From Rhizobacter sp. (GTDB lineage: Bacteria; Pseudomonadota; Gammaproteobacteria; Burkholderiales; Burkholderiaceae_C), in contig NZ_JADMJX010000109.1 of NCBI RefSeq assembly GCF_018780185.1, positions 1-51,049 of the forward strand: DNA of 51,049 bases, read 5' to 3'. This document shows, one piece after another, positions 23,238 through 29,875 of the stretch; within the stretch, counting starts at the first letter, position 1, and every line of letters begins with the position of its first letter. The translations under genes were made by a program, and so were the position numbers. The notes under the pieces were generated by a model, which worked only from the letters and a program-made list of their open reading frames with translations, ran no database searches and was not told where the DNA came from.

Positions 23238-23266
23238 TTGACGATGCCGTAAAGACTCTTTACAGT
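23238..23266 (+). promoter_or_regulatory. Strong sigma-70 promoter with operator dyad (module copy 2)
   Basis: TTGACG (23238-23243), 17-bp spacer, TACAGT (23261-23266), and the same perfect dyad GTAAAGACTCTTTAC at 23249-23263. Flanking bases from about 23228 to 23280 are nearly identical to copy 1 at 19859. It drives a leader ORF and, if its terminator is passed, the tRNA array. Confidence 0.8.
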
Positions 23267-23314
23267 CCGCCTCCTCTGCTCATACGGGCACCATTTTTTT
23301 CAGAAGGCTTCATC

Positions 23315-23515
23315 GTGAAATCCGCGCACATCGTCACAAGCAACCGACCCAGCAAGGGTCTGGTCGCGTTCGTGCCCGTGTCGTTGATCGAGTCAGCGAT
23401 GAAATCGTTCGGCGGTTGCACGAGTGCTGGGCATCAGGGCCTGCCGACGAGCTATCAGCTTGATCGGGCCGAGGACCAGATGCATCCGGGAGAGGGCTGC
23501 GCCGAATCTGAATAG
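23315..23515 (+). CDS. Leader mini-ORF 2 (66 aa)
   Basis: GTG start in the same TTCATCGTGAA context as mini-ORF 1. 66 residues including KGLVAFVPVSLIE and ending EDQMHPGEGCAESE. The shared GLVAFV and MHPGEG parts sit at matching places relative to start and stop, with a longer middle here. Stop is 33 bp before the terminator at 23549. No known family; may be a regulatory leader peptide. Confidence 0.45.
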   Translation: MKSAHIVTSNRPSKGLVAFVPVSLIESAMKSFGGCTSAGHQGLPTSYQLDRAEDQMHPGEGCAESE

Positions 23516-23548
23516 ATTGGCGCGCACCCTCCAAGCTCTGTTCGCAGA

Positions 23549-23584
23549 GGCCCGGATTCCTGACAAGGATCCGGGCCTTTTTCA
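23549..23584 (+). terminator. Intrinsic terminator, module copy 2
   Basis: GGCCCGGAT-TCCT-GACA-AGGA-TCCGGGCC stem (23549-23577) followed by TTTTTC. A very stable Rho-independent terminator between the leader ORF and the tRNA array. Antitermination would be needed for the promoter at 23238 to reach the tRNAs. Confidence 0.88.
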
Positions 23585-23599
23585 TTTCCGACCTCAACC

Positions 23600-23669
23600 G
23601 GCCTGCGCATCGGCGCAGGCCAGCGATCGATGGGTCGCACCACCGGCAACGGTGGACGCTCTTTAACAA
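23600..23669 (+). promoter_or_regulatory. boxB-like hairpin and boxA antitermination signal before tRNA array
   Basis: A perfect 9-bp hairpin GGCCTGCGC-ATCG-GCGCAGGCC (23600-23621) is followed 36 bp on by GCTCTTTAACAA (23658-23669), which matches the rRNA-operon boxA core. The order hairpin then boxA is as in rrn leaders. Inferred: Nus-dependent antitermination for the tRNA array that begins at 23721. Not present before copy 1 of tRNA-Cys. Confidence 0.6.
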
Positions 23670-23720
23670 CTTGCCGCAAGACGAACTCGGTACTGGCCGA
23701 TGGTTTGTCTTGCACCTTTT

Positions 23721-23796
23721 GCGGATGTAGCTCAGTGGGAAGAGCGCGACCACGCCATGGTCGAGGCCACGAGTTCGAGACTCGTCATCCGCTCCA
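23721..23796 (+). tRNA. Aberrant tRNA-Gly(GCC) with C33
   Basis: Acceptor GCGGATG/CATCCGC, T73, encoded CCA 23794-23796; D stem GCTC/GAGC and T arm ACGAG-TTCGAGA-CTCGT are normal. The anticodon arm is CGACC-ACGCCAT-GGTCG: anticodon GCC, but position 33 is C instead of the near-universal U, and A32/T38 can pair and shrink the loop to five. Such a tRNA should decode poorly. It may be decaying, a decoy, or have a non-decoding role. Confidence 0.8.
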
Positions 23797-23934
23797 CTTC
23801 GGCTGTGTCTTTTCACTCCGATGCCGCGCGACATGGTGTTGGCGGCTCGGGATGTGCGCGACTCAAGGGCCCGAGTCACGTGCAGCGAGACACCACATCC
23901 GACGGGATGCTCGCGTTGGGGCACAGCCGAAGTG
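23795..23934. repeat. 140-bp element with 13-bp inverted ends, copy 2
   Basis: CACTTCGGCTGTG (23795-23807) to CACAGCCGAAGTG (23922-23934). It shares two bases with the CCA end of tRNA-Gly. Internal stem GACTC-AAGGGCCC-GAGTC; in copy 1 the stem is GACTC/GGGTC with a different loop, so pairing is preserved. Likely a structured RNA or mobile element. Confidence 0.7.
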
Positions 23935-24151
23935 GAAGGAGTTTGCCCCCCAGTCGCTTCGCTCCTGCCCCCAAGGGGCGCCACCCATCGGACTGGCAAA
24001 GCCAGATCCTTGGGCGTGGCTTGATGGGCGACTCAGAGCATTGCGCGTACGCGTGTTCGCTCAACGCGCGGAGCGCGTTGGACGCGCCTTGGCGCGGGCC
24101 GAAGGCCGAGGGCGAAAGCCCGAGCAATCCCGCACACGACGCCAGCACAAG
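23935..24151. other. Intergenic repeat-type DNA, no gene
   Basis: No coding feature seen. CCCCCCAGTCGCTTCGCTCC with CTGCCCCCAAGGGGCG is the kind of dispersed intergenic repeat common in Rubrivivax/Comamonadaceae genomes (recognised from memory). The following 100 bases contain several short hairpins such as CCAACGC/GCG and GGCCGAAGGCC. Confidence 0.5.
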
Positions 24152-24234
24152 AGCCCTTGTCGAGCTTGCGCTTCAAGGGTGGAAATCGGCCGCAACGAAT
24201 GGGCGGCGCCGGAACCCGTGACCGGATGGAATTC
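24152..24234. repeat. About 80-bp repeat upstream of tRNA, copy 2
   Basis: Second copy of the segment at 20269, with GGAAATCGGCCGCAACGA and GGAACCCGTGACCGGATGG. Here it precedes tRNA-Asp by 3 bp. Its constant place before tRNAs suggests a processing or promoter role, or simply shared ancestry of the module. Confidence 0.6.
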
Positions 24235-24237
24235 ATT

Positions 24238-24312
24238 GCTTCGTTAACTCAGCGGAAGAGTGCCGGCCTGTCTAGCCGGAAGCCGCGGGTTCGAACCCCG
24301 CACGGAGCGCCA
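24238..24312 (+). tRNA. tRNA-Asp(GTC), divergent
   Basis: Acceptor GCTTCGT/ACGGAGC (one G-U pair), discriminator G, CCA encoded at 24310-24312. Anticodon loop CTGTCTA gives GTC; position 37 is T where a purine is expected. Short 7-nt D loop AGCGGAA. T arm GCGGG-TTCGAAC-CCCGC. G73 and GTC fit AspRS recognition. Confidence 0.85.
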
Positions 24313-24318
24313 GACAAC

Positions 24319-24397
24319 ACCTCGTTAGCTCAGTTGGATCAAGAGCGCCGGTCTACGAAGCCGGAGGCCGCACGTTCGAGTCGTGCACGAGGTACCA
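24319..24397 (+). tRNA. tRNA-Arg(ACG)
   Basis: Acceptor ACCTCGT/ACGAGGT, A73, CCA at 24395-24397. Anticodon loop CTACGAA (anticodon ACG, read as ICG). Anticodon stem CCGGT/GCCGG with one T-G pair. T arm GCACG-TTCGAGT-CGTGC. Structurally the most normal member of the array, 6 bp after tRNA-Asp. Confidence 0.88.
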
Positions 24398-24403
24398 ACC
24401 CAT

Positions 24404-24489
24404 CTCGACGTAGCCAAGTGGTCGAAGGCGCCTGATTGCAAATCAGGTGGCGCAAGCCCCCGTCCGTTCGAATCGGACCGTCGAGTCCA
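24404..24489 (+). tRNA. Class II tRNA-Cys(GCA), copy 2
   Basis: Acceptor CTCGACG/CGTCGAG, T73, CCA 24487-24489; anticodon loop TTGCAAA (GCA at 24438-24440); T arm GTCCG-TTCGAAT-CGGAC. The variable region of 14 nt folds as GGC-GCAA-GCC, as in copy 1 at 20354. Differences between copies fall in paired stem positions and keep pairing (CCTGA/TCAGG versus TCTGA/TCAGA; GTCCG/CGGAC versus ATCCG/CGGAT), indicating selection for structure. Confidence 0.82.
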
Positions 24490-24537
24490 CCAAGACCGTT
24501 CCCACCCATTTCCCTCAACTCTTTCAATCAATCAATC

Positions 24538-25686
24538 ATGAAACTCTCGACGATCCAGCGCAGGCTGGACGCCGAGCGCAAACGAATTGAACTCTGCGAC
24601 GCCGCGCTTCGCCGCGTGATGCGCCGCCCGCGGCGCCCGCCGGACTTCAGCAAGGCGATCGAAGAGGCCGAACGCGGCTTCTCCGGCGAAGTGGTGCGAG
24701 ATCCGCAGGCCTGGCAACCGCAGATGAAGACGCGTGATGCCGCGCGCCTGCGCCTCGCCGCGGCGCGCTACCTCTTCGCGTTGTATCCCGTGCCCGACAC
24801 GCTCGAGCGAATCTGGGTCGACGACACGGGACTCAGCGCCGACGAAGTGCGGCTGCGCAGGCACTGGTATGTCACAGCGGCGCGCGGTGGTTCGCTCTAC
24901 AAGGCGGGCGCCAGCACCTGGTTGACGCGCAAGGAAGTGCATGCCTTCCTCAACCCGCCGGCGGGCCTCGGTTTCGATGAAGCTTTCTGGGAAGCCATCG
25001 CTCGCTCTTGCACCAGCGATGCCACCATGGCCCTGCGCATTGCGCGCTCGAAAATCGCTCGCACGCCGCGTGGCCAGATCGACTTCTGGCGTGGGGCGGT
25101 GCGGTTCTTCTGTGCCAACCCGGCACCGGTGGAAACGATCGACGATCTGTGCGACTACCTGGTCGAGTGCCGTCGGCACGATCCCCACTACAGCCTCGAG
25201 GGCCGCACCTTGCCTGCACTCACTCGCCGCATGCACGAGTGGCACCACGACATCGCCGCCATCGAGCGCATCGAGGCGATGCGCCGCCGCGCTCACGGGC
25301 ACGGTGCACACGCGTGGGCGGCAAACGCGGTGTGGTCCGGTTCCCCGCTTGCAGATTGGGAGTGGGTGCCTTCGTCCAAGGAAGCCAAGGCCAAGGGCGA
25401 GCGCTTCGTGGTCAGGCAACTGAAGCAGGCTGAAGATCTGGTGCTGGAAAGCCGGGCCATGCGTCATTGCGTCTCGACCTACGCGGGCAAGTGCATTGCC
25501 GGGCAGGCATCGATCTGGTCGCTGCGGCGATGCACCAAGGACGGTATCGATCGCCTGTTGACCATTGAAGTCGACCCGCAATGCCGGGCGGTTCAGGTAC
25601 GCGGGTTCGCCAACCGCCCGGCACTCGCGGACGAGCGCAACGTGACCGAGCGCTGGGCCAAGGCGCGCGGGATCACGCTGACCTGA
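24538..25686 (+). CDS. PcfJ-like protein
   Basis: 382 aa from ATG 24538. The C-terminal quarter carries the PcfJ-like landmark AMRHCVSTYAGKCIAGQASIWSLR (His310-Cys311 onward) and a following TIEVDPQCRAVQVRGFANRP. The N-terminal two thirds are basic and helical with no family recognised. Known: PcfJ-like proteins occur on conjugative plasmids, ICEs and phages, and their role is unsettled. It is inserted within the tRNA array, 52 bp after tRNA-Cys's acceptor end and 20 bp before tRNA-His, which supports a mobile origin for the array. Confidence 0.7.
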   Translation: MKLSTIQRRLDAERKRIELCDAALRRVMRRPRRPPDFSKAIEEAERGFSGEVVRDPQAWQPQMKTRDAARLRLAAARYLFALYPVPDTLERIWVDDTGLSADEVRLRRHWYVTAARGGSLYKAGASTWLTRKEVHAFLNPPAGLGFDEAFWEAIARSCTSDATMALRIARSKIARTPRGQIDFWRGAVRFFCANPAPVETIDDLCDYLVECRRHDPHYSLEGRTLPALTRRMHEWHHDIAAIERIEAMRRRAHGHGAHAWAANAVWSGSPLADWEWVPSSKEAKAKGERFVVRQLKQAEDLVLESRAMRHCVSTYAGKCIAGQASIWSLRRCTKDGIDRLLTIEVDPQCRAVQVRGFANRPALADERNVTERWAKARGITLT

Positions 25687-25706
25687 GTCGTCGCGTGCGC
25701 TTGGGT

Positions 25707-25777
25707 GTGGCCGTAGCTCAATGGAAGAGCCGTGGGCTGTGAACCCGCTCGTGCCGGTTCGACTCCGGCCGGTCACC
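25707..25777 (+). tRNA. tRNA-His(GTG) lacking encoded G-1
   Basis: Acceptor GTGGCCG/CGGTCAC (one G-T pair), C73 at 25777; anticodon loop CTGTGAA gives GTG; D arm GCTC-AATGGAA-GAGC; T arm GCCGG-TTCGACT-CCGGC. The base before the acceptor is T, not the G-1 that HisRS requires and bacteria normally encode. After C73 come CCCA, so CCA is not in register. It would be a poor HisRS substrate unless repaired. Confidence 0.8.
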
Positions 25778-25803
25778 CCCAAGCGCATGCATTCATCAAC
25801 AAC

Positions 25804-25888
25804 CCCCTCGTGGCGGAACTGGAATACGCAACGGTCTCAGAAGCCGTGGCCGCAAGGCATGTCCGTTCAACTCGGACCGAGGGGACCA
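25804..25888 (+). tRNA. tRNA-Leu(CAG)
   Basis: Acceptor CCCCTCG/CGAGGGG, A73, CCA 25886-25888. D stem GCG/CGC, anticodon loop CTCAGAA (CAG), class II variable arm of 13 nt (GGCC-GCAA-GGC), T arm GTCCG-TTCAACT-CGGAC. C1-G72 replaces the usual G1-C72 of leucine tRNAs. 26 bp after tRNA-His. Confidence 0.85.
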
Positions 25889-25926
25889 GCATTCACCTAC
25901 CTACGGACATGACAAGGAGGCCACCC

Positions 25927-26502
25927 ATGCACTCACACCCACACAGCCATGTGCTGCAACTCGACATCCAGGGCACGCCGCAGGCGTGGATCTCGCTCGA
26001 GCACGCGGCCACGCACATGGCCACGGGCTCGGTGGCATGGGTCGACGGCGACGGCCCGCTGGCCACGCTGCGCGGTGGCTTCAACGCGGCACGCGGCCGC
26101 CAGTCGGTGATCGAGGTCCATCCCATCGTGGCGCTGCAGGGCGCCTCGCGTGTGAACCTGTTCGACGTGGTGCCCTCTTTCAGCAAGGGCAAGCTCTTTC
26201 GTCGCGACCGCTTCACCTGCGCCTACTGCGCTGAGCGCTTTTCAGAGCGCGAGTTGCAGTGCGAGCACATCGTGCCCGAGTCGCGCGGTGGCCTGTGGAG
26301 CTGGATGAACCTGGTCACGGCCTGCGGTTGGTGCAACGGCCGCAAGGCCAACCGCACGCCGGACGAAGCGGGCATGCCGCTCGTCTACCTGCCGTATGTG
26401 CCGAGCCGCTTCGAAGGCTTTCTGCTGGAAGGCAGGCACATCCGTGCCGACGTGCACGACTGGCTGGCTTCACGCCTGCCCAAGGGATCGCGCCTGTGCT
26501 GA
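25927..26502 (+). CDS. HNH endonuclease
   Basis: 191 aa. Start ATG 25927 has a perfect AAGGAGG six bases upstream. HNH fold seen at 90-145: RDRFTCAYC (Cys98, Cys101), CEHIVPESRGG (His114), WMNLVTACGWCNGRK (Asn128, Cys133, Cys136, Asn137), the zinc-ribbon type HNH of homing and phage-associated nucleases. The N-terminal 85 residues resemble the small-domain extension of this group. Last gene of the tRNA array, 38 bp after tRNA-Leu. It may promote the spread of the array or protect it. Confidence 0.88.
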   Translation: MHSHPHSHVLQLDIQGTPQAWISLEHAATHMATGSVAWVDGDGPLATLRGGFNAARGRQSVIEVHPIVALQGASRVNLFDVVPSFSKGKLFRRDRFTCAYCAERFSERELQCEHIVPESRGGLWSWMNLVTACGWCNGRKANRTPDEAGMPLVYLPYVPSRFEGFLLEGRHIRADVHDWLASRLPKGSRLC

Positions 26503-26660
26503 GCGCACGGGCGCAAACGAGTTGGCTGACCTCGCCGTCGGCCACCACGGTGGATGAGACGTCCCGCGCGGGCTGCAGCGCAGCCGCGATGCCCGCGGGG
26601 ACGTGGCCAATCTTCTTCCACACCTTGGCCAGGCCACCAGGTTGCCCCTGGGGCGGGCGC

Positions 26661-27641
26661 TCATTGACACCTTGCGGACGTATCGGTACCCAGCAAATCG
26701 CGTAAAACAGCGAGTAGTTTGGTGCGCTCACGTGCGGGCTCAAACAACGGGGCACGCGCAGCGCATTGGTCGCGGAGTTCCCGCAGGAAGTCCGGTTGGT
26801 CACGACAGCGTTCGATCAATATCGCAAGGCCATCACCATCAGCCGGTTCCAAGTACCCCTGGTAGTCGACACCGAGCATGCCGACATTGCCGGCAATGCG
26901 CGTTGCCAACACCGGCGTGCCGCTGCAAATGGCCTCCATCACCACGTGCGCCCCGCCCTCGATTCGACTTGTGTGCACCAGAACATGGGCACTCTGGATG
27001 CGGCCCCGCGTCGTCTCATGAGGGAGTGCACCCAACCATCGGTAGCGCGGGCATTCATGTGCGAGCTTCCGAGCTTTCTCGCCGAGCGTCGGATCCAGAG
27101 CTTCCCCGATGTGGTCAAACAGGATGTCACTTCGATGCACAAGCTTTCGCGCCGCCGCGAAGTAAGTCTGCGGGGCTTTTTCCTCCCGCAAGTGGCCGAC
27201 CATGATGCAGCGCAGGTGCTGTCTGGTTTTGACCAACTCCAATCTGGTTGAGGTCGACTGCAGGCAAGCCACGGCCTTGGCCTGGTGTTGTACTGGTAAG
27301 TCGGCGACGGCAAGTTCGTGCAATACGATCAGTCGATCCGCCAATTCGAGAGAGCGCTGGGCGCCCGGATCGACATGAATGTCGCGATAGAGATCGGTGC
27401 CTGTGAGCACAACTGCCAATGGGGATCGAGGCTTGTCACGTGACCATCGGGCAATCGACTCCGAGGACCTGCGCGCATGCAAGGCCACCAAAACATCGGA
27501 TGGTTCACCCTGCCAGCGATCGAGCAACTCCACTCGATAATGGGTTCGCAGCATTTGTGACCATCGCTTGGCGGTCTGCCAGTTGCCATTGTTGGCGCCG
27601 GCGAGCGCAGGCGTGACGATGCAGACCAAGGGGCGAGGCAT
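26661..27641 (-). CDS. senB: SenB-like selenosugar synthase (TIGR04348 glycosyltransferase)
   Basis: 326 aa from ATG 27641. N-terminus MPRPLVCIVTPALAGANNGN with TAKRW is the characteristic start of the TIGR04348 family; the C-terminal GT-B half has the EGGAHVVMEAICSGTPVLATRIAGN nucleotide-sugar signature. Known: SenB joins selenophosphate and UDP-sugar into a selenosugar for selenoneine. It is divergent from SenA, and the two ATG codons share bases (CATG at 27639-27642), whereas these genes are usually co-directional. senC (selenophosphate synthase) is not in the window. Confidence 0.88.
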   Translation of the reverse strand: MPRPLVCIVTPALAGANNGNWQTAKRWSQMLRTHYRVELLDRWQGEPSDVLVALHARRSSESIARWSRDKPRSPLAVVLTGTDLYRDIHVDPGAQRSLELADRLIVLHELAVADLPVQHQAKAVACLQSTSTRLELVKTRQHLRCIMVGHLREEKAPQTYFAAARKLVHRSDILFDHIGEALDPTLGEKARKLAHECPRYRWLGALPHETTRGRIQSAHVLVHTSRIEGGAHVVMEAICSGTPVLATRIAGNVGMLGVDYQGYLEPADGDGLAILIERCRDQPDFLRELRDQCAARAPLFEPARERTKLLAVLRDLLGTDTSARCQ

Positions 27642-28908
27642 GGACAGAGTTATACCGGCAGTCGACTCAGTATCGGCGCTTGATTCACCGCGCGTTGTGA
27701 ATCTGCGCCACGCCGGATCGAGCGAACTGGAAGCTGCACTCACATCGGGTCGATCGAGGCTCCTGCACTTGTTCGATGGCTTCGAACATGCGCTTGGGTC
27801 CGACGGGTTGCGCATCGCCTTCGATCCTGTTCTCAATCTTCCGCTGTGGGAGCTCGGTCACATCGGCTGGTTCGAAGAGTACTGGTTGTCCCGCAACCCA
27901 GGTCGTTGCGCCGGCACGCGCAGTGACATTACAGGTGAACGCCCTCCATCAGCGCTGCCCGCCGCTGACAAGCTCTATGACTCATCGAACGTTCCGCACG
28001 CTCAACGCTGGTCACTGGAGCTGCCCAGCCCAGGTGCAACGCGCGAGTACCTGTCTCGAGTACGCGAGGCCACGCTCCAGCTGTTGCATCAGAGTGGGGA
28101 GACTGACGACGATCTGTACTTCTTTCGGTTGGCCCTCTTCCATGAAAACATGCACTGCGAGGCTTGGCACTTCATGGCGCAACAACTTGGCATCGATCTG
28201 GGCCCAGCCATGCTGGCCCGTGCGCCGAAGGCCACAACCGCGACGGGCGAGTGGCGGATCCCGTCAGGCGTTCGAACGCTGGGTGTCCAAGGGGCTGGCT
28301 TTGCATTCGACAACGAGCTGAATGCCCATAACGCCGTTCTCGACGCGTTCTCCATCGATCGGGCACCAGTTTCGTGGGAGCGGTTCTTGCCGTTTGCAGA
28401 GGACGGGGGCTACAGCGCCAGGGCCTTGTGGAGCGATGCCGGCTGGTCTTGGCGTGAGGCCCAGAACCTGAGCCAACCACGGCATCTCCGGTCAGGTTCC
28501 CATGGATGGCAGCAGCGGCGTTCTGGCGAGTGGGTGGAACTCGACTTCGCCGCTCCAGCACTGCATCTGAGCGCCTACGAGGCCGAGGCTTGGTGCAAAT
28601 GGGCTGGTCGCCGACTCCCAACCGAGGCCGAATGGGAAACCGCTGCACGGCTCGCCGCTGAACAACCTGAGCCCTTCGAGTGGGGTCAAGTCTGGGAATG
28701 GACGGCCAGCCCGTTCGCACCGTATGCCGGCTTCACGCCCCACCCCTACCGCGACTACTCACAACCTTGGTTCGATGGCCGCCCCGTGCTGCGGGGCGGG
28801 TCGTTCGCTACCGCACCGCACATGAAGCATCCCAGCTATCGCAATTTCTTCAAGGCGGATCGGCATGACGTGTTCGCCGGGTTTCGCTCTTGCGCGATCA
28901 AGCCCTAG
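27640..28908 (+). CDS. senA: SenA-like selenoneine synthase (EgtB-type)
   Basis: 422 aa from ATG 27640; a GTG at 27697 (VNLRHAG) is an attractive alternative since it would separate the start from senB. DinB-like N-terminal domain with iron ligands His74 (LGHIGWFEEYW) and His168/His172 in FHENMHCEA, then a formylglycine-enzyme/C-lectin-like domain (about 205-422, ending GSFATAPHMKHPSYRNFF ... FAGFRSCAIKP). The enzyme joins a selenosugar to hercynine. Ergothioneine synthesis (EgtB) is the alternative, but the senB neighbour favours selenoneine. Overlaps the convergent hydroxylase gene by 4 bp. Confidence 0.87.
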   Translation: MDRVIPAVDSVSALDSPRVVNLRHAGSSELEAALTSGRSRLLHLFDGFEHALGSDGLRIAFDPVLNLPLWELGHIGWFEEYWLSRNPGRCAGTRSDITGERPPSALPAADKLYDSSNVPHAQRWSLELPSPGATREYLSRVREATLQLLHQSGETDDDLYFFRLALFHENMHCEAWHFMAQQLGIDLGPAMLARAPKATTATGEWRIPSGVRTLGVQGAGFAFDNELNAHNAVLDAFSIDRAPVSWERFLPFAEDGGYSARALWSDAGWSWREAQNLSQPRHLRSGSHGWQQRRSGEWVELDFAAPALHLSAYEAEAWCKWAGRRLPTEAEWETAARLAAEQPEPFEWGQVWEWTASPFAPYAGFTPHPYRDYSQPWFDGRPVLRGGSFATAPHMKHPSYRNFFKADRHDVFAGFRSCAIKP

Positions 28909-29720
28909 CAATCTTGCGGCAGGGTCATCCGACTGCCCTCGCCCAAGCGCTGAATCAACTTGCCGAGCTGCTGCCGATAGTCGGGGTGCTCGGTGCGGCC
29001 GATGCGATCCCACCAGGTGAAGTAGAGCCCGTAGTTGTAGCGCCCCTGCGCGTGATGCATGTCGTGGTGGAGCGTTGTGGTCAGCCATCTGCCCCACCAA
29101 CCGGCCAGCCATGAGCGTGGCATGAGTTCGACGCCGGCATGGCCCAAGACGTTGCGAACGATCATGTGCACCAAGAAAACGAAGATCACGAGCGGGTGCA
29201 GTGGAACGACCAACAGCATGAGAGTCAGGAAGATCGCGTGCAGCGCCGCCTCAGTGGGAGCGAAGCTATAGGCCGCCCAGGGGGTGGGGGCGACAGAGCG
29301 GTGGTGCCTCAGGTGTGTCCAGCGGAACACCCATGGCTGATGGAACAGGCGGTGCGTCCAGTAAAACCAGGTGTCGTGTGCGATCACCAGCAAGATCAGG
29401 CTGGCTGCCAGATAGAACCAGCCGAACTCATCCAGCGCTGTGTACAACTGCAGAACCCCCGTCTGAACGCCCAAGAAAATCAACGCGCCGTTGGCTGAAA
29501 ACACCAACACCGTCAGCATCGAGAACAAAATCTCGCGACGCCTTTGCCCGGCCGCGGGGCGTCGCAGCTGGACACGGCGTGGAGTCACCCAGTCGGATGG
29601 CAGGAGGCTGAGCGCCAGCGCAACCACGCCAGCGGGTATCAGGTAACGAAGCAGGTCACCCACCCAAATGGCGGGCCACGCCGCGAGGGCGAGCTGCATC
29701 AGACACGGATCGGCTGGCAT
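28905..29720 (-). CDS. Fatty acid hydroxylase/sterol desaturase family protein
   Basis: 271 aa from ATG 29720, which has AGGAG 8 bases upstream. Four to five transmembrane helices and the three histidine boxes of the di-iron family: HDTWFYWTHRLFH, HLRHH and HHDMHH. These membrane enzymes hydroxylate or desaturate lipids. Substrate unknown. Convergent with senA. Confidence 0.9.
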   Translation of the reverse strand: MPADPCLMQLALAAWPAIWVGDLLRYLIPAGVVALALSLLPSDWVTPRRVQLRRPAAGQRRREILFSMLTVLVFSANGALIFLGVQTGVLQLYTALDEFGWFYLAASLILLVIAHDTWFYWTHRLFHQPWVFRWTHLRHHRSVAPTPWAAYSFAPTEAALHAIFLTLMLLVVPLHPLVIFVFLVHMIVRNVLGHAGVELMPRSWLAGWWGRWLTTTLHHDMHHAQGRYNYGLYFTWWDRIGRTEHPDYRQQLGKLIQRLGEGSRMTLPQDC

Positions 29721-29875
29721 GGCGAGAACTCCTGACGTGAATGGAGCCCTCAAGGTAGGCCGGCCCTACTTTGTTGTCTCGCCGTTTGCTGGCCAGGTCT
29801 GGTCGATTGATGGAATCGGCACGGTCTTGCATGATTCGGCAAGACTTGTGGCTCCATTTGGTGGACGCTTCACCC

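Noticed and set aside
26503-26660. Minus-strand frame downstream of senB as a separate gene
   Set aside because: A stretch near 26520-26640 looks mildly protein-like, but it has no start, RBS or family and runs into the HNH gene antisense.
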